Positions 12,082 through 24,100 are shown, counted from the first letter of the stretch. The stretch: DNA of 64,000 nt from Spinacia oleracea (GCF_020520425.1 NC_079489.1:19244001-19308000); one strand, 5' to 3'. Notes: generated by a model from the letters alone, not told the origin. Numbers and translations: made by a program.

Positions 12082-12496
12082 GGAGTACAGAGATTGAGAA
12101 AGAGAAAAGATAAATGGAATAAAGTCGTTGGGTGGGTCCCACAAACGGAGAGATTTAACGTTTTCTGTTACAAGGTAGTGTTACTAAAACATATCAAACT
12201 TATAAGGTAGGAAAATATAAAAAAGTTTTTATAAGGTAGTAATTCACAAAACGCCCAAACATTAAGGTAGTGTTTCACAAAATTTCCTATAAAATATTAT
12301 TATTTTGAAAATGTATATTGAGATGAAGCCAACAATATATTATATACTAACATTTGTTTTCATATACTATAAATAGAATATGGTCAAAGTGAATTATATG
12401 AATAGTGTATAAAAGTCAAAACGGTTCGAGTGTTAAGGGACAAAGGGAGTAAAACATTTAAAGTTTACTTTTACTCTAATGTCGGAGTACAATATT

Positions 12497-12641
12497 CCAG
12501 CACCTAGCACAGGGTTAACCAGTCCAGCTCTGCAGGTCTTCGCTTGAGCCACTCCCAAGCATTATGCAATTGATGGGGCTCGAACTTGTGACCTCCAAGT
12601 CACAAGGTGAGTTCCCACCAACTCCACCAACTTATGTTGGT
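12497..12641 (-). mobile_element. tRNA-derived SINE with perfect 15-bp target duplications
   Basis: Perfect copies of TCGGAGTACAATATT flank the element (12482-12496 and 12642-12656). On the minus strand it begins with an A-box-like TGGTGGAGTTGG and carries a B-box-like AAGTTCGAGCCCC about 45 nt later, the split RNA polymerase III promoter of tRNA-derived SINEs. It is 145 bp long. A related copy lies at 19111-19221. Confidence 0.85.
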
Positions 12642-12659
12642 TCGGAGTACAATATTTAT

Positions 12660-13888
12660 TGTACACCACATTAATTTAAATAAGAATTTGTGATACGTAC
12701 ACCTCCGATATACTCTGTAAACGTACGATCTCCCTATTTAAAAAGGAGTTTATTCACATTCAGTATAGAAAAAGGTAAATTATTTTTTTCCCTCAAAAAA
12801 AAAGGTAAATTATTTTTCGTTCAATATTCTTTACCATACGCTAGTTTTTTTGGTTTTTTTCCCTTAGGGACCATACCGAGTTATTTATACTCTCATTTAA
12901 TTCTTTTTATAAAGCTTGCATTTGTTTGTATTTATTTTGTGAAGGTTAAAAAGGAAATTATTTTTTGACACTACCTTATGAGTTGACTTATATAATAGAG
13001 ATGAAAACACATCAAATTTCAGTGGCGACACTTGAGCCATCTCAAGTTTAATTGTAAGCTAATTATTCATCAGCTATATTACCCATGCTAAGGTGACTCA
13101 AGTGCATTCTGACTTCCATAAGGCTTTGTTTGAAGATTCCGACGAGTTGGAGTGATGCTCTAACATAATAGGGGGTGTCTGTGGCTCTGTGCCCCTTTTA
13201 TTTTGCTTTAGTTTGATGTAATGTCTTTACTTTTTAGTTTTTCATTTCCCTTTGTTTGTTTTTAAAGCTCGGGATGCCAACGTTTGCACTTTAAGTTTCA
13301 ATAAAGTAGGTTTGATTTGGCAAATCTATAGGTTTCATATATTTTTTGCAAATTATTTAGTCCGAATCCATTTTTAGGATTGCCTACGTATCTGCCCCAA
13401 GTAAACTTAGTTTAGAATCAGGCCTCCTGGGGTCTTTATTAAAGCGCGTCAATGCTGGACAATACATATACATTCTCTTAAATTATAGTCGTGGGTCATG
13501 ATCGATCGTGCGTTATGTCGAGTATGCGTGCTTTGGGATTGGCTAAGGTTTCAGCCCATGATCCATCCCAGTAGAAGGGGGTTGCTAAATGCAGCATGAT
13601 TTTACTTAACGCAACCCTTTTTTCTTTCATTTGTTTTATTCTGAAAAAAAAACCTAACCCCCACTTTTATTGTTTTCTCTCAACCTTTTCCCCTATTATT
13701 TTTATTCACGTAAACTTGAATTTTTTTTAGTGTAACGTGTATGTGATAAAATTAGAATACGTATTTGGATAGACATGGACGATTTTTTTTTGAATTGGAA
13801 GACCTTGGAATTGAGGTAATATCCGTTTTTTTCTTTTTTTTTCGAGTCACTTCATGTAACTTATATGAAATATACACTTCCATTTTGT
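12660..13888. other. No intact gene; possible old LINE 3' end
   Basis: A plus-strand frame near 13100-13155 ends in LFEDSDELE followed by a stop and an untranslated-looking tail. This could be the end of a degenerate LINE or gene, but the match is too short to trust. The rest is T-rich and featureless. Confidence 0.3.
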
Positions 13889-14024
13889 ACAGATTGAACA
13901 AAACAGAATTAGCTATTTCGTATAGATTGAACATAGTGGAACTAACTATTTCGTACAGATTGAACAAAATAGAGTTAACTATTTCATACAGATTGAACAA
14001 AATATAGTTAACTATTTCATACAG
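13889..14024. repeat. 33-bp tandem repeat, four copies
   Basis: Four units of 33 bp (ACAGATTGAACAAAATAGAG and so on) start at 13889, 13922, 13955 and 13988, and a partial ACAG closes the array. Because 33 is a multiple of three, both strands stay open across it and give repetitive peptides. That is a by-product of unit length rather than evidence of a gene. Confidence 0.85.
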
Positions 14025-14513
14025 AAACCAAAGAATTAAAAAGGGTATTTCTGATTTTTTACAGGGGTGCGCCAAAGTAATTAAAGGTTGCGTATAGCAA
14101 CCGTGCAGTAGAAACGTGTGGTATCATCATGCCAAAGATTTTACGAGTATATTTCAGTGTGGTTTGTATACTGCGGCGTGTCATGTCTTGTCGTGTTTGT
14201 GCAAAAAACATGGCCCAGGCCCGATACATATAGTAACATGATATGTCGTAGTTTTTTTCATGCCACGTCATAATGTTGTGCCACGAGCCAATAACCGGTC
14301 GGATGTCATCCTTTACACTTTCCTCCATAAGTAGGGATAGTAATATTAAATGAAAATATATATATTAACCCGCTCCACCTGCAATTATTTAATGGATGGA
14401 TATCCGAACTAAACAGATGAAATGTGAGTGATGGATCAGGTCGGATACAGATGACGTTCCACTACATTCTTTATTCATCGTTTATTATATTTTCATTCAA
14501 ATATATTTAAGAA

Positions 14514-14690
14514 TTTTTTTCAAAATTACCGCCTTATAAAGTCCATTTTTTCAAAATTACCACCTTATAAAATTTTAATTTAAAATTATCACCTTATAAA
14601 ATCACAAACCTTCAACATTACCACCTGTTAACGAATTCTGTCAATTTTTCTGTTAATAGGTGGTAACTTTAAAGGTTTTCTCTTTTTATT
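14514..14690. mobile_element. Foldback/MULE-terminus-like repeat
   Basis: The string of ACC(A/G)CCTTATAAA blocks resembles the reverse complement of 53035-53195, so both belong to one dispersed family built like MULE termini. Its inner part is also palindromic: TTACCACCTGTTAAC is followed about 20 nt later by GTTAATAGGTGGTAA. I could not find target duplications. Confidence 0.5.
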
Positions 14691-15084
14691 TGATTTTTAT
14701 TTAACAACTACTTAAGTTTTGGAATGAATATCAAAATTACATGTCGTTAGTGTTTATTAATTTATGTTCATTGTATGATTTTACATTTTTACCCCAATTC
14801 TAAGTCCTCAACTTCTTAACTCGATTCTATGGGCTATGTATACTTTTTATCTCAAAATTAAGGTAGAACTTCTTATGAATTACTTAAATCCAGGGCCATG
14901 GTTTTTCTTCTTCTTTTGAATGAGGCCACAAGAAAATTACGAATGACGAAGGAGAATTTAAACATACAACTTACCAATCTTATTATGCACGCGATGCGTG
15001 CGAATATGAGAAATCGATTTGAGTTATTACATTTAAACCTGAAATAATATGTAAAAACTATAGTATAAATGCGATGTGTGTGAA

Positions 15085-17713
15085 TCCTATCTAATAATAA
15101 AAAAGTCACTGGAGTATGTGAAGCCTCCAAAACCCAAATCCAACTTTCTCATTCACTCCCTCCAAAACCAATCAAAATACCCTAAAATCCAAAATTCAAA
15201 TAAAATTTAATTATTAAAATAAAAAAAATAAAAAATAAAAAACACACGTAAACTACACTAAGAAACACACGTTTAATAAACTACCCACTAAAATAAATAA
15301 CTTCTCTTCCTACTTTCATGGAGAACAATCTTCACTATCACAACAACCAACTCAATCCCGTTCTACAACGTCTTCTTCACATCAATTTTTTTCTCTCTTC
15401 TTTGGTACCTCTCTTCTACTCTTTCACTAATTATTACCTAAATTGTAATCGCTAGATAGTCTAGAAATGGTGTTTTGTTAATAGAATGCACTACCTTTTC
15501 GTGGTTTATAGAATTTTAACTTTCTTGCAAACTTAAAATTTCATGGTTTATAGAATGATAGTTTATAGAATGCATTACAAGTTATAATGCATTACAATTT
15601 AACCAAGCAATCACACGGCTAAATGATAGTTTATAGAATGCATTACAATTTATATATGTAGTGCATTTTATAAACTATCATTTAGCAATTTAAAATTTCA
15701 TGGTTGTTATTGGATTTTATAGTTAATGTTGATTTTTAGCAATTTAATTAGAAAAATCTGCTACTCTTTTTTCTTTACGTTAATTTTTAATATTGTTTGC
15801 TATAGTTTTGGAAATTCGATATTTCTGAAGTAGTTAAATTGGAGTATACATTTTTGGTGTTTTCTCTATGTAGTTGGTTCGTTGGATTCATTACGGCTTC
15901 ACCGGAAACGCCGCCAAGTTCGAGGAGAAGTTCTGGTCGCCACTCGCATGGTTATGAACAGAGGATTGTAAGTAGTTTCGTGCATTGTATTACCTAATAA
16001 AGTAAACTTATGCTATCCCCTTAATTCTAGAATGTTAGTGGCTATTCTGCATGGAGTTTTGTTGATAGTTTGATACTGATGACCATAGAAGATACTACAG
16101 CAACATCAACAAAAAAAAAAACCAAAGCAATTTGAATGTGATTCAGTAATAAGGAAGAACAATCAATAATTAAGTAGAGGGAGAGACTGTCTTTCCAACG
16201 CAATCGACGAGTATCTGGTCGGTTTTCTCAGTTAACCAAGAACTCAATTGGGCAGAAACATTAAGCAGATTTTTGACGGTTTTGATGAATAAATAAAGAG
16301 TTTTTGCATAATTTATTTCCAGAAACTGATCTTATGGATGAAACCCACATGGAATATGATAAAATCAATGAATCAATAAAACAAAGTAAACACAAGCAAT
16401 TACCTATGAGCAAGTGATTTGGGAATTCGATTTCTGGGATAATGCGGTTAATTTCCTCGGGTCTTTCTGTAAAAGGTCGATTTTTATTGTTGTTCTTGAC
16501 TGAAAAAAATGTTTAGGAGAGAGAGCGGTGGAAGAGCTATGAATGGTGACAGGCTTCCAAAAGGTTTTGCATACGCTATGATAATTGTTAATTGGAATTA
16601 ACAATTAGTTTTGATAATGTATTATATGTATTCTATTGCAAGACAATCTTTTAATGATAATTGTCAACACTCTCAATATGTATTATACTAGAATTAACAA
16701 TTAGTTTGATAGTACACTATAATGTGATTATAATTTATACCCGATATATATTAGCAAGAGCCCTTCACGTGTACCAATAAATTTACATCAATACTTACCA
16801 TTTCCTAATGTATGATTTTACTAGATATATCCTTTTAAGAAAATAAATGGGTTATTGTTTATAACTTTAATAATTACATTTATTATCTCTCAAGTGAAAT
16901 ACTTTCGAGTACTAGCAAGGATACTAGATATTGATTCTTCAGAGCCTCTTTGATATGAATCATGTGCTGGACACTCAAAGAGAGTCGATCTATGCTCACA
17001 ATGTGACCCCTCCTTTAGTAAGCCAAGGTAATTATACTTTTTTTTTTTCCAAACTTTGTAAGAAACTACAAACATTGTAATATTTGTGTTATCTTATATA
17101 ATAACAGATTAAGAGTAAACGTAAGAGTTATAGATCATACAGGTGCAAAGCGCGTTATACACTTTTTGGAAAACAAGCTGAGATGATCATCGGTCTTAAA
17201 GTTTCAGATATTAAAGAATTTGAAAATAATGTAAGTACAATTTATAAATTTCTGCAAATATATTGTATTTGGATTACAACATATATATACTAACCGAAAC
17301 ATTTATTCATAATTAGGAATTTGGAGATATCATTTTGGAGGACCACTTGGAAGAGCGTTTGATGAATTCCTTCACTTTTATACTACATGTTCTCAAGCTA
17401 AACAGTGATGATATCTTAGTTGCATCGGTTTTGCGAGTAAGATGGGCCGGAAGAAGAATTCTACTATTTGAGGAGACAGAACGACAAAAATGTTGAATTA
17501 TTTAAATTGGAGTATATGATTTTATGAGGTTTTATTTGTGATTATTATCTTTTTAAAATCGACTAATCTATATATACCTTTTTTATTTACAACATTCTAT
17601 ATATCCCGTGTTTTGTTTAAAATTCATTTGTTGTTCTAATCAAATACCTTATTTTTTATTTGCAACATTTTATGTATCCCGTGCTTTTGCACGGGCACAT
17701 TCTACTATTCTAG
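15085..17713 (+). mobile_element. Helitron (non-autonomous), 2.6 kb
   Basis: The 5' end reads A/TCCTATCTAATAATAAAAAA, starting with TC as Helitrons do. The 3' end has the hairpin CCCGTGC-TTTT-GCACGGG (17678-17695), then 14 nt and the terminal CTAG (17710-17713) followed by T, so insertion between A and T is consistent. No target duplication is expected or seen. No Rep/helicase frame is present. The interior holds a decayed RPA-like gene (16890-17495), a common passenger of plant Helitrons. Confidence 0.75.
16890..17495 (+). pseudogene. Decayed RPA70-like (replication protein A, C-terminal OB fold) gene in the Helitron
   Basis: Plus-strand pieces read, in changing frames, ARILDIDSSEPL, ESCAGHSK, QCDPSFSKPR, VRVIDHTGAKR, then LFGKQAEMIIGLKVSDIKEF up to a GTAAG donor at 17231. 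After an intron-like gap ending ATTAG come DIILEDHLEERL and FTFILHVLKL. The cysteine pairs and the VRVxDxTG...LF...A...IG pattern match the zinc-containing C-terminal domain of RPA70-like proteins that plant Helitrons carry. At least one frameshift and a stop in the zinc region show it is inactive. Confidence 0.65.
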
Positions 17714-17849
17714 TATAAGAAACATATAAGTTAGATAGAATCGAACGCTTATAAACAGATTGATTAAAAATGTAAGAATTTATTTAAGGGGCTAGATTGA
17801 TTAAAATGTTTCTTTGGGTTTTTCCTATTGCGTAGGTTGTCATTATATT

Positions 17850-17946
17850 CTCTATTTTATAAGTGTGGAGGGTATTTTAGTAATCAAATAAAACACCAAA
17901 AGTGAATTTACTAAAATAACCTCATGTATTCACTTATATAATAGAG
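17850..17946. repeat. Foldback element of about 97 bp
   Basis: CTCTATTTTATAAGTG at the left is mirrored by CACTTATATAATAGAG at the right, and the arms extend inward with partial pairing (TATTTTAGTAA with TTACTAAAATA). The sequence should form a strong hairpin. It may be a minimal MITE. Confidence 0.6.
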
Positions 17947-18526
17947 ATCATACGCATATAACACATGTCATCGGTCTTAATTTATCACTAATCCATAGAC
18001 TATGCTTAATTGCTAGTCTTTTTCGCTAATTAAATCGGTTAACTTTTTTTGTTGATTTGGTTATGATTAGACAACCGCGTTTGTCTTGATATAGTTATAC
18101 CTAATTAGCCTATACACATGTGATTTGTCAATTGGTACGACTGTGTCTGTGAATCATTTCTAAAAGCATGACAAAATTAGGCAATTAGCATATTTAACAA
18201 CATTATCAAGTAAGTATTATTGCTTAATTATCCACATACACTGACATACGCTGCAATATCATTGCTTAATTATTAGACTATATGAAAACTATACTAACTA
18301 AAACTTCCATAGCACTTCAATCTTGAAGTGGTGAAGGTATGGGACAGACTCACTAAATGGATAATGTTGTTATAATGAGTAATGTGGCAGTGGTGGGTAA
18401 CATAAATTATTGTTGTCTAAATGTGTAATGTTTTATTTTTCCGTGCGAAACGGGGAACATGTCAAAAAAGGCAATACAAACTACGTGGTATAAAAGTGTT
18501 ATGGAGCACAAAGGTGAGGTTTTCTG

Positions 18527-18843
18527 AATCTATACTAGGTATACCATTAAAATGGTATACTAAGGGTAAAATAGTAACTTTAGTTGGTATATTAAGTGTT
18601 AAATGGTAAGTTTATGTAATAAATTGAGTCTGGCTCACGATACATAACATTTATCTTTAACTTGTGAGTACCAAACTATGTTGTTTGGAACCAAATAAAA
18701 ATGAAACCATGTTACCAAACTATGTTGTTTGGTATTACGTGAAAAAATACAACTACTTTTCTTATACTAAACTATGTGGCTTGGTACTAAATAAAAATGC
18801 AGAATATTAGTATACCATTTCAATGGTATACCCAATATAGATT
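18527..18843. mobile_element. MITE-like element with about 35-bp inverted ends
   Basis: The left arm AATCTATACTAGGTATACC and the right arm, its reverse complement with few mismatches, each also contain an inner palindrome (GGTATACCATT...AATGGTATAC). Between them the motif ACCAAACTATGTTG recurs twice, with a diverged third copy. The target duplication is not clear, so the superfamily is unassigned. Confidence 0.6.
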
Positions 18844-19110
18844 AAGACTTGGTTCATTTCTCGTCAGTCGTCATTGGTCTTGTCCTTCTCTTTTGCGTTA
18901 ATAATCTTACAGTTGTAAATTAAAATAAACAAATTCCGTTAAATTTTACTTCGTATAAAGTTTCATGTTTTTATTTGTGGTTTGCCCATTATATTTTACT
19001 TCTGCTGTTTATCGCAGATAAATTTGACACTCTCCTCTGCAAAAACACTCCAAAATGAAAAATAATCCGTAAAATAAAAGAAATTGTATGAACTACTTGA
19101 AAACAAATAT

Positions 19111-19221
19111 GAGTTGGTAGGGTTGATGGAGAATTCACCTTGTGACTTGAGGTGACAGGGTCGAACCCCATCGCTCAATTGACATGAGCTGACCTGTAAT
19201 ATATGTTGGTTTAATAGAGTT
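19111..19221 (+). mobile_element. SINE related to the one at 12497-12641
   Basis: It has an A-box-like TTGGTAGGGTTGATGG and a B-box-like GGGTCGAACCCCA, and shares the block TTCACCTTGTGACTTG with the copy at 12497-12641 (read on its minus strand). I see no target duplication, so it is probably older or truncated. Confidence 0.6.
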
Positions 19222-19426
19222 TATTCTTCTCACTTTAACAAATTAAAATAAAAAGATGAACCAGAGGTTAACATTTATAGTCGATATTTAATCATACACG
19301 ACCTAGCGATCATGATTCATGCATATTTGTCTAAAACTATGTTTTCGGCTTTTTTGAGTGAGTCAGTGAGATAAATTGCCAATACGGCTTACCATTATCA
19401 AACACCATGAATACTAGTAAAATACC

Positions 19427-19826
19427 TATTTCTTTCGTTTCTTAATGTTCTTCCTGGTTGGAATCGGGGAGGAGATTAAGAAAAATTGAATCTTGGTATG
19501 ATAGAGTGTAAGAGTAATGATTAGGTGTCAGAGATTCTACTTTTTGGAATGAATGAAAAAGAAAAGAAAATAATAAAGAAACAAAGGAAGGAAAGAAAGA
19601 AATTTTATTAAAATAAGCATAAAATAAGGTGGGTGAATGAATTAAGGGTTGTGAATGAATTAAATAATGTGGGTGAGGAAATCAATGAAAATAATTGGGT
19701 ATGTGGATGGAATAAAGGTAAGATATAGTAGGAGATTAAATTGTAGAATTGAGATATTTTGGAAAAAAATATGGCCAAAAATAATATAGATTCTAACTAG
19801 AAAGAACATTTAGGAACGGAGGGAGC
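19427..19826. mobile_element. Stowaway-like MITE, about 400 bp
   Basis: The right end reads AGAACATTTAGGAACGGAGG followed by GAG, and the left end is its inverted, more diverged counterpart (TTCTTTCGTTTCTTAATGTT). The interior is purine-rich and non-coding. The left boundary is approximate. Confidence 0.6.
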
Positions 19827-20101
19827 ACTACTACTATAGTACTACGTACTACTCCGTACTAAGTAATAGTACTGGAGTAATTTAATAATACTACTGTAAA
19901 TCCTAAGTTACTAGCAAGATCCTTGAATTATTAAGATGTTTAAAAAAAGAAAGGAAAAGCCAAAGCTTAGAACTATGCTTGATTATATTGATTTGAGCTC
20001 AAAATTGTCTTAATCACTAGTGGCTACATACAGATATACATTGATATACCCCATTGAGTTGGTGGGACGTTAATATTGGAACATCCGAGACGTTATTGTT
20101 G

Positions 20102-20325
20102 CTCCCTCCATCTCTTGTTGTTCTGTCTTATATTCCAAAATATGTTTTATTAAGAATTTGTTAATTGGAATTGAAGAGAGACAAAAGTGGTAGATCAAAT
20201 GTATTTTATTTAAAAATAAAATTGTACTCAGTAGTTTTTAGTTTTTATGAATATTAATGGTAACGAAATAATATTTTGGTGCAGACTAAAACCGTAAATG
20301 GTGTCAATGAAAGAGATAGAGGAAG
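20102..20325. mobile_element. Stowaway-like MITE, about 224 bp
   Basis: The left end CTCCCTCCATCTCTTGTTG is mirrored at the right by GAAAGAGATAGAGGAAG followed by TA. The size and ends fit the Stowaway class seen repeatedly in this window. The left TA is not preserved. Confidence 0.55.
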
Positions 20326-20871
20326 TATTATTAGTCTATAAGAAATAAGGACACACAAGATAATTAGGCCTAACAATAAATGGCTTATAGTCTAAACCAG
20401 GTAGCTTTACGTCTTGTTCATCGTCCGTGACTTGTTATGGACTTAATTGACTTTAGGGACCCATTTTTAATGTTTTATTATAACTTTATCAAGATTACAA
20501 GACAAATGATTTGGCGATCTTGGCATCATATCCTTCGTTGACTTGATTTTTCCAATTGACCCACTCACCCACTTGGCCTATTGTGTATATATGGATGATT
20601 AATGGATTTGGATATTTAATTTTATGTGGATGCTAATTCAAGTGGATAATAACAATAGTTTAACAAGAGTAGAGTGGAATGGCCGGGGGCGGCGGCATTG
20701 AAGGTGTGTAAGGTGGGCGACTCAACGATTGTACACTATACATTTGTACAGGGCCCTTTAAAATTTAAAGACTTTATATACAGAGTTATATATAGTATTT
20801 TCTCCGTCTCAAATACTCGTTACACTTCATCTACCTAAATTGGCAATGTTTTGAGAAATGATATCTAAAAC

Positions 20872-21131
20872 TGACAGAATTAGAGATTAAAATCAAGAAA
20901 ATTTAAGTTGTTATTTCATTAAGTATAATCAGCAATGTACAAGCTATATATATATGCATAGAAGGAAGAAGTCTAGATCCTTCTATAGTTTGTTACATTA
21001 GCTAACAAACAACAAAGAGTTTGTTACAACAATGCCATGTTGGCAAAGCTGACTCAGCAGTTAGTTGCTGAAGTACAGCAACCAATCTTCATACAAACAA
21101 TTTGTATACATCATCAGCTATTATACTAACA
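20872..21131 (-). repeat. 3' LTR of the Copia element
   Basis: This 260-bp LTR is at the 3' end of the minus-strand element. It matches 25790-26049 except for one T/C difference near its TG end in element orientation (plus-strand CAATTTGT here, CAATCTGT in the other copy). Confidence 0.95.
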
Positions 21132-21143
21132 GCCCTCCTCAAG
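21132..21143 (-). other. Polypurine tract of the Copia element
   Basis: On the minus strand CTTGAGGAGGGC directly precedes the LTR start TGTTAG. It is the expected second-strand primer site and overlaps the polyprotein stop codon. Confidence 0.8.
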
Positions 21144-24100
21144 ATGGAAGGGGATGAGAATCATGCACACCCATCTTGGACAGAAGATACTGAAATTGAC
21201 TAGATGCCAATGGTTTAGTAAACACATCAGCTAGCTGTTCTTGTGTAGGCAAATAGGAGAGTTGTAGCAGCCCTTCTAATACTTTGTCACGAGTAAAGTG
21301 ACAATCAATCTCAATGTGTTTCGTTCTTTCATGAAACACTGGGTTCTTGGCTATATGTAATGCTGATTGGTTATCACAATTGAGAGTAATTGGCTTGAGA
21401 TCAGAAAGTCCCAAGTCTGTGAGCAAATTAACTATCCAAGTGACTTCTGAAGCTGCAGCAGCCATGGCTCTATACTCAGCTTCTGCTGAACTTTTGGAGA
21501 CTGTGTTTTGTTTCTTTGACTTCCAGGATATAGGTGACCCTCCTAACAGCAATACATATCCTGTTACAGATCTTCTAGAATCAGGGCAAGTTGCCCAGTC
21601 AGAATCTGAAAAAGCTTGTAGAGAAATATTATTTGTGGCCTTTAGCAGTATGCCTTGACCCTCAGTGTGAGCAAGATACCTCAAAGTGTGATGCAAAGCT
21701 GTAACATGAGGTTTTCTTGGGTCTTGTAAGAATTGGCTGAGATACTGAACTGCATAAGACAGATCAGGTCTGGTATGTGTGAGAAAGTTAAGTTTTCCAA
21801 CAATTGATCTGTATTGTTCTGTATCTGCATAAGAGTCACCATCAGATTTAGATAATTTAAGATTTAGAGGTAGGGGAGTGACAGCTCTTTTGGAGACATC
21901 AAAACCACATCCAGTAAGGAGCTCCTTAGTAAACTTCTTTTGAGTGAGAATTATCCCATCTGCAGTATATCCCACTTCAATTCCCAGAAAATAATTTAGA
22001 TATCCCAAATCCTTTATGCTAAACTCTTTGTGAAGGTATGCTTTGAGCTCATCAAGTTTAGCAATGTTGGTCCCAGTCAAGATGATGTCATCCACATATA
22101 CAGCAGCTATGTTGATATCTGTATCTGTCCTGTGAATGAACAAACTGTAATCATATTTTGATTGCACAAAACCTTGAGATTCCAGTGCAGTTAGGAGCTT
22201 TTCATGCCACTGTCTAGATGCTTGTTTCAGCCCATAAATAGACTTTATTAGCTTGCACACTTTGTTGTTGGGGTTAGGTACCCCTTCTGGCATCTGCATA
22301 TAAACTTCTTCTTTGAGATCACCATGCAGAAATGCATTGTTCACATCTAGTTGAAAGAGAGGCCAATGTTTGCTTGCTGCTACTACAATTAAACACCTGA
22401 TTGTACTCATTTTAACTACAGGACTGAAAGTTTCCTCATAATCAATCCCATACTTTTGATTGAAACCCTTGGCTACTAATCTTGCTTTGCATCTTTCTAG
22501 AGCCCCACTGGATTTAAGCTTTACTTTAAAAACCCATTTGCACCCAATTGCCCTTTTTCCTTTAGGTAATTCCACCAATTCCCAGGTTAAATTCTGGTCT
22601 AGAGCTTCCAACTCTTTCTGCATTGCTTCAACCCAAATTTGATGTTTTGCTGCTTCCTGATAGGAGTGTGGTTCTGAAATGTTACACACTTGAGACAGAA
22701 AAGCTTGAAAGTCTTCAGGAAAGGTAACATAGGCTACCATGTTGCACCAGTGACTTGTAACACATTTGGAAGCAGAATGACATACATAATCTTCTAAATA
22801 ATTGGGTGGTTTGTGAGTTCTAGAAGACTGTCTGATGATTGGATAAGGAAGACTTGCAGTATCTGAAGAGCTAGATGTAGTTGAATAGCTGTGATCAGTA
22901 GTGTTTTCAGAAGAACTTAATGGATGTGTTTGATCAACTGAGGTGGTGTTGTGAGAAGAATTTGGTGAGTTTGTGTGTTGAGGAGGTGTTTGAGTGGTAG
23001 TAGATGTTGGTGAGGATGTATGTGAGGGAAAAATTGATTCTGGTGTTGAGTAATCTGGTTCATCAAATGTGTTTGGAGAAGCAAAGGCTGGTAAGAAGAT
23101 AGCATTAGTATAGTTAGAAACTGGTGTATTGGTTTTGTGATAAAGGTGGAATGGGAAGTGTTTTTCATGAAATGTTATGTCTCTTGAAACAAAGAATCTG
23201 TTAGTGTCAATTTCTAAAACCTTATAGCCTTTCTGGGATGCAGAATATCCCATAAGAACACAAGGAGTAGCTCTACTATCCAATTTAGTTCTCCCAACTT
23301 TTGTAGTAGAAACATAACAAAGACAACCAAATGTTCTGAGATGAGTAAGATCAGGTTGTTTTTCATACAATCTGTAAAAGGGTGAATCCAATCCAATGGA
23401 CTTCAGTGGCATCCTGTTAATCAAATATGCTGCACACATGACACACTCACCCCAGAACCTAGCAGGAACCTTTGATTGAAAATACAATGCCCTTGCTGTC
23501 TCTAAAAGATGTTTATGTTTCCTCTCCACCACCCCATTCTGCTGGGGAGTGTGACTACAACTAGTTTGATTCAATATACCTAGTGTCACACACAGTTTTT
23601 TGAAATCTCCTTCACATAATTCCTTTGCATTGTCTGATCTTACACATTTAACAGTCACACCAAACTGAGTTTTCACCATATTCAAGAAATCAGTTAACAC
23701 AGAAACACAGTCTTTCTTATTTCTCAACATGTGAATCCAAGTGAATCTACTGTAATCATCTACAATAGTCAAAAACTGATTACAACCAGTAGGAGTTTTC
23801 ACAGAATGTGGGCTCCAAACATCAATGTGTATTAGCTCAAAAGGACAAGTTGTCTTAATGCTACTATGTGGAAAACTAAGCCTGGTTTGTTTTGCAATGG
23901 GACACACTTGACAAATAGTGTCTTGAATACAAGAATTGACTTCACAACTAGGGTTAATCAACTTAAGTTGACTAAAAGGGATATGACCTAGTCTTAGATG
24001 CCATAGTTTGGCATTATTGACAGCAGTAGAACAGGCTGTGTTGCACTCATGTGGCTGTTTTGTAGATGTAGCTGCTATATTGTGTTCTCCAACATTGTAC

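Larger units (their letters stand above)
10741..12287. mobile_element. Non-autonomous MULE with long terminal inverted repeats and captured gene pieces (Pack-MULE)
   Basis: The first and last roughly 170 bp (10741-10910 and 12118-12287) are inverted copies with only a few mismatches, both starting GGAAATTTTGTGAAA. A perfect 9-bp direct repeat TATAAAATA flanks it (10732-10740 and 12288-12296). Long inverted repeats plus a 9-bp duplication define Mutator-like elements. The 1.2-kb interior has no transposase; it holds a recognisable piece of a bHLH gene (11867-12081) and an exon-like piece on the other strand (11541-11601). The near identity of the arms suggests a fairly recent insertion. Confidence 0.88.
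10635..12449. mobile_element. Stowaway-like MITE split by a MULE insertion
   Basis: The left end reads ATCCCTCCGTCCCTTAATAC and the right end is its inverted counterpart (ending AAGGGACAAAGGGAG), with TA at 10633-10634 and 12450-12451. The outer sequences (10635-10740 and 12288-12449) without the MULE and one copy of its target duplication total about 259 bp, the same size as the Stowaway copy in the ILK intron. The MULE therefore landed inside a pre-existing Stowaway element. Confidence 0.8.

Noticed and set aside
12497-12641. Possible tRNA gene because of A- and B-box-like motifs
   Set aside because: No cloverleaf or anticodon arm can be drawn, and 15-bp target duplications show it is a SINE.
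13752-14075. Overlapping open frames with repeated SYRLN / NLYEIV peptides
   Set aside because: Explained by the 33-bp tandem repeat, which keeps frames open by unit length.
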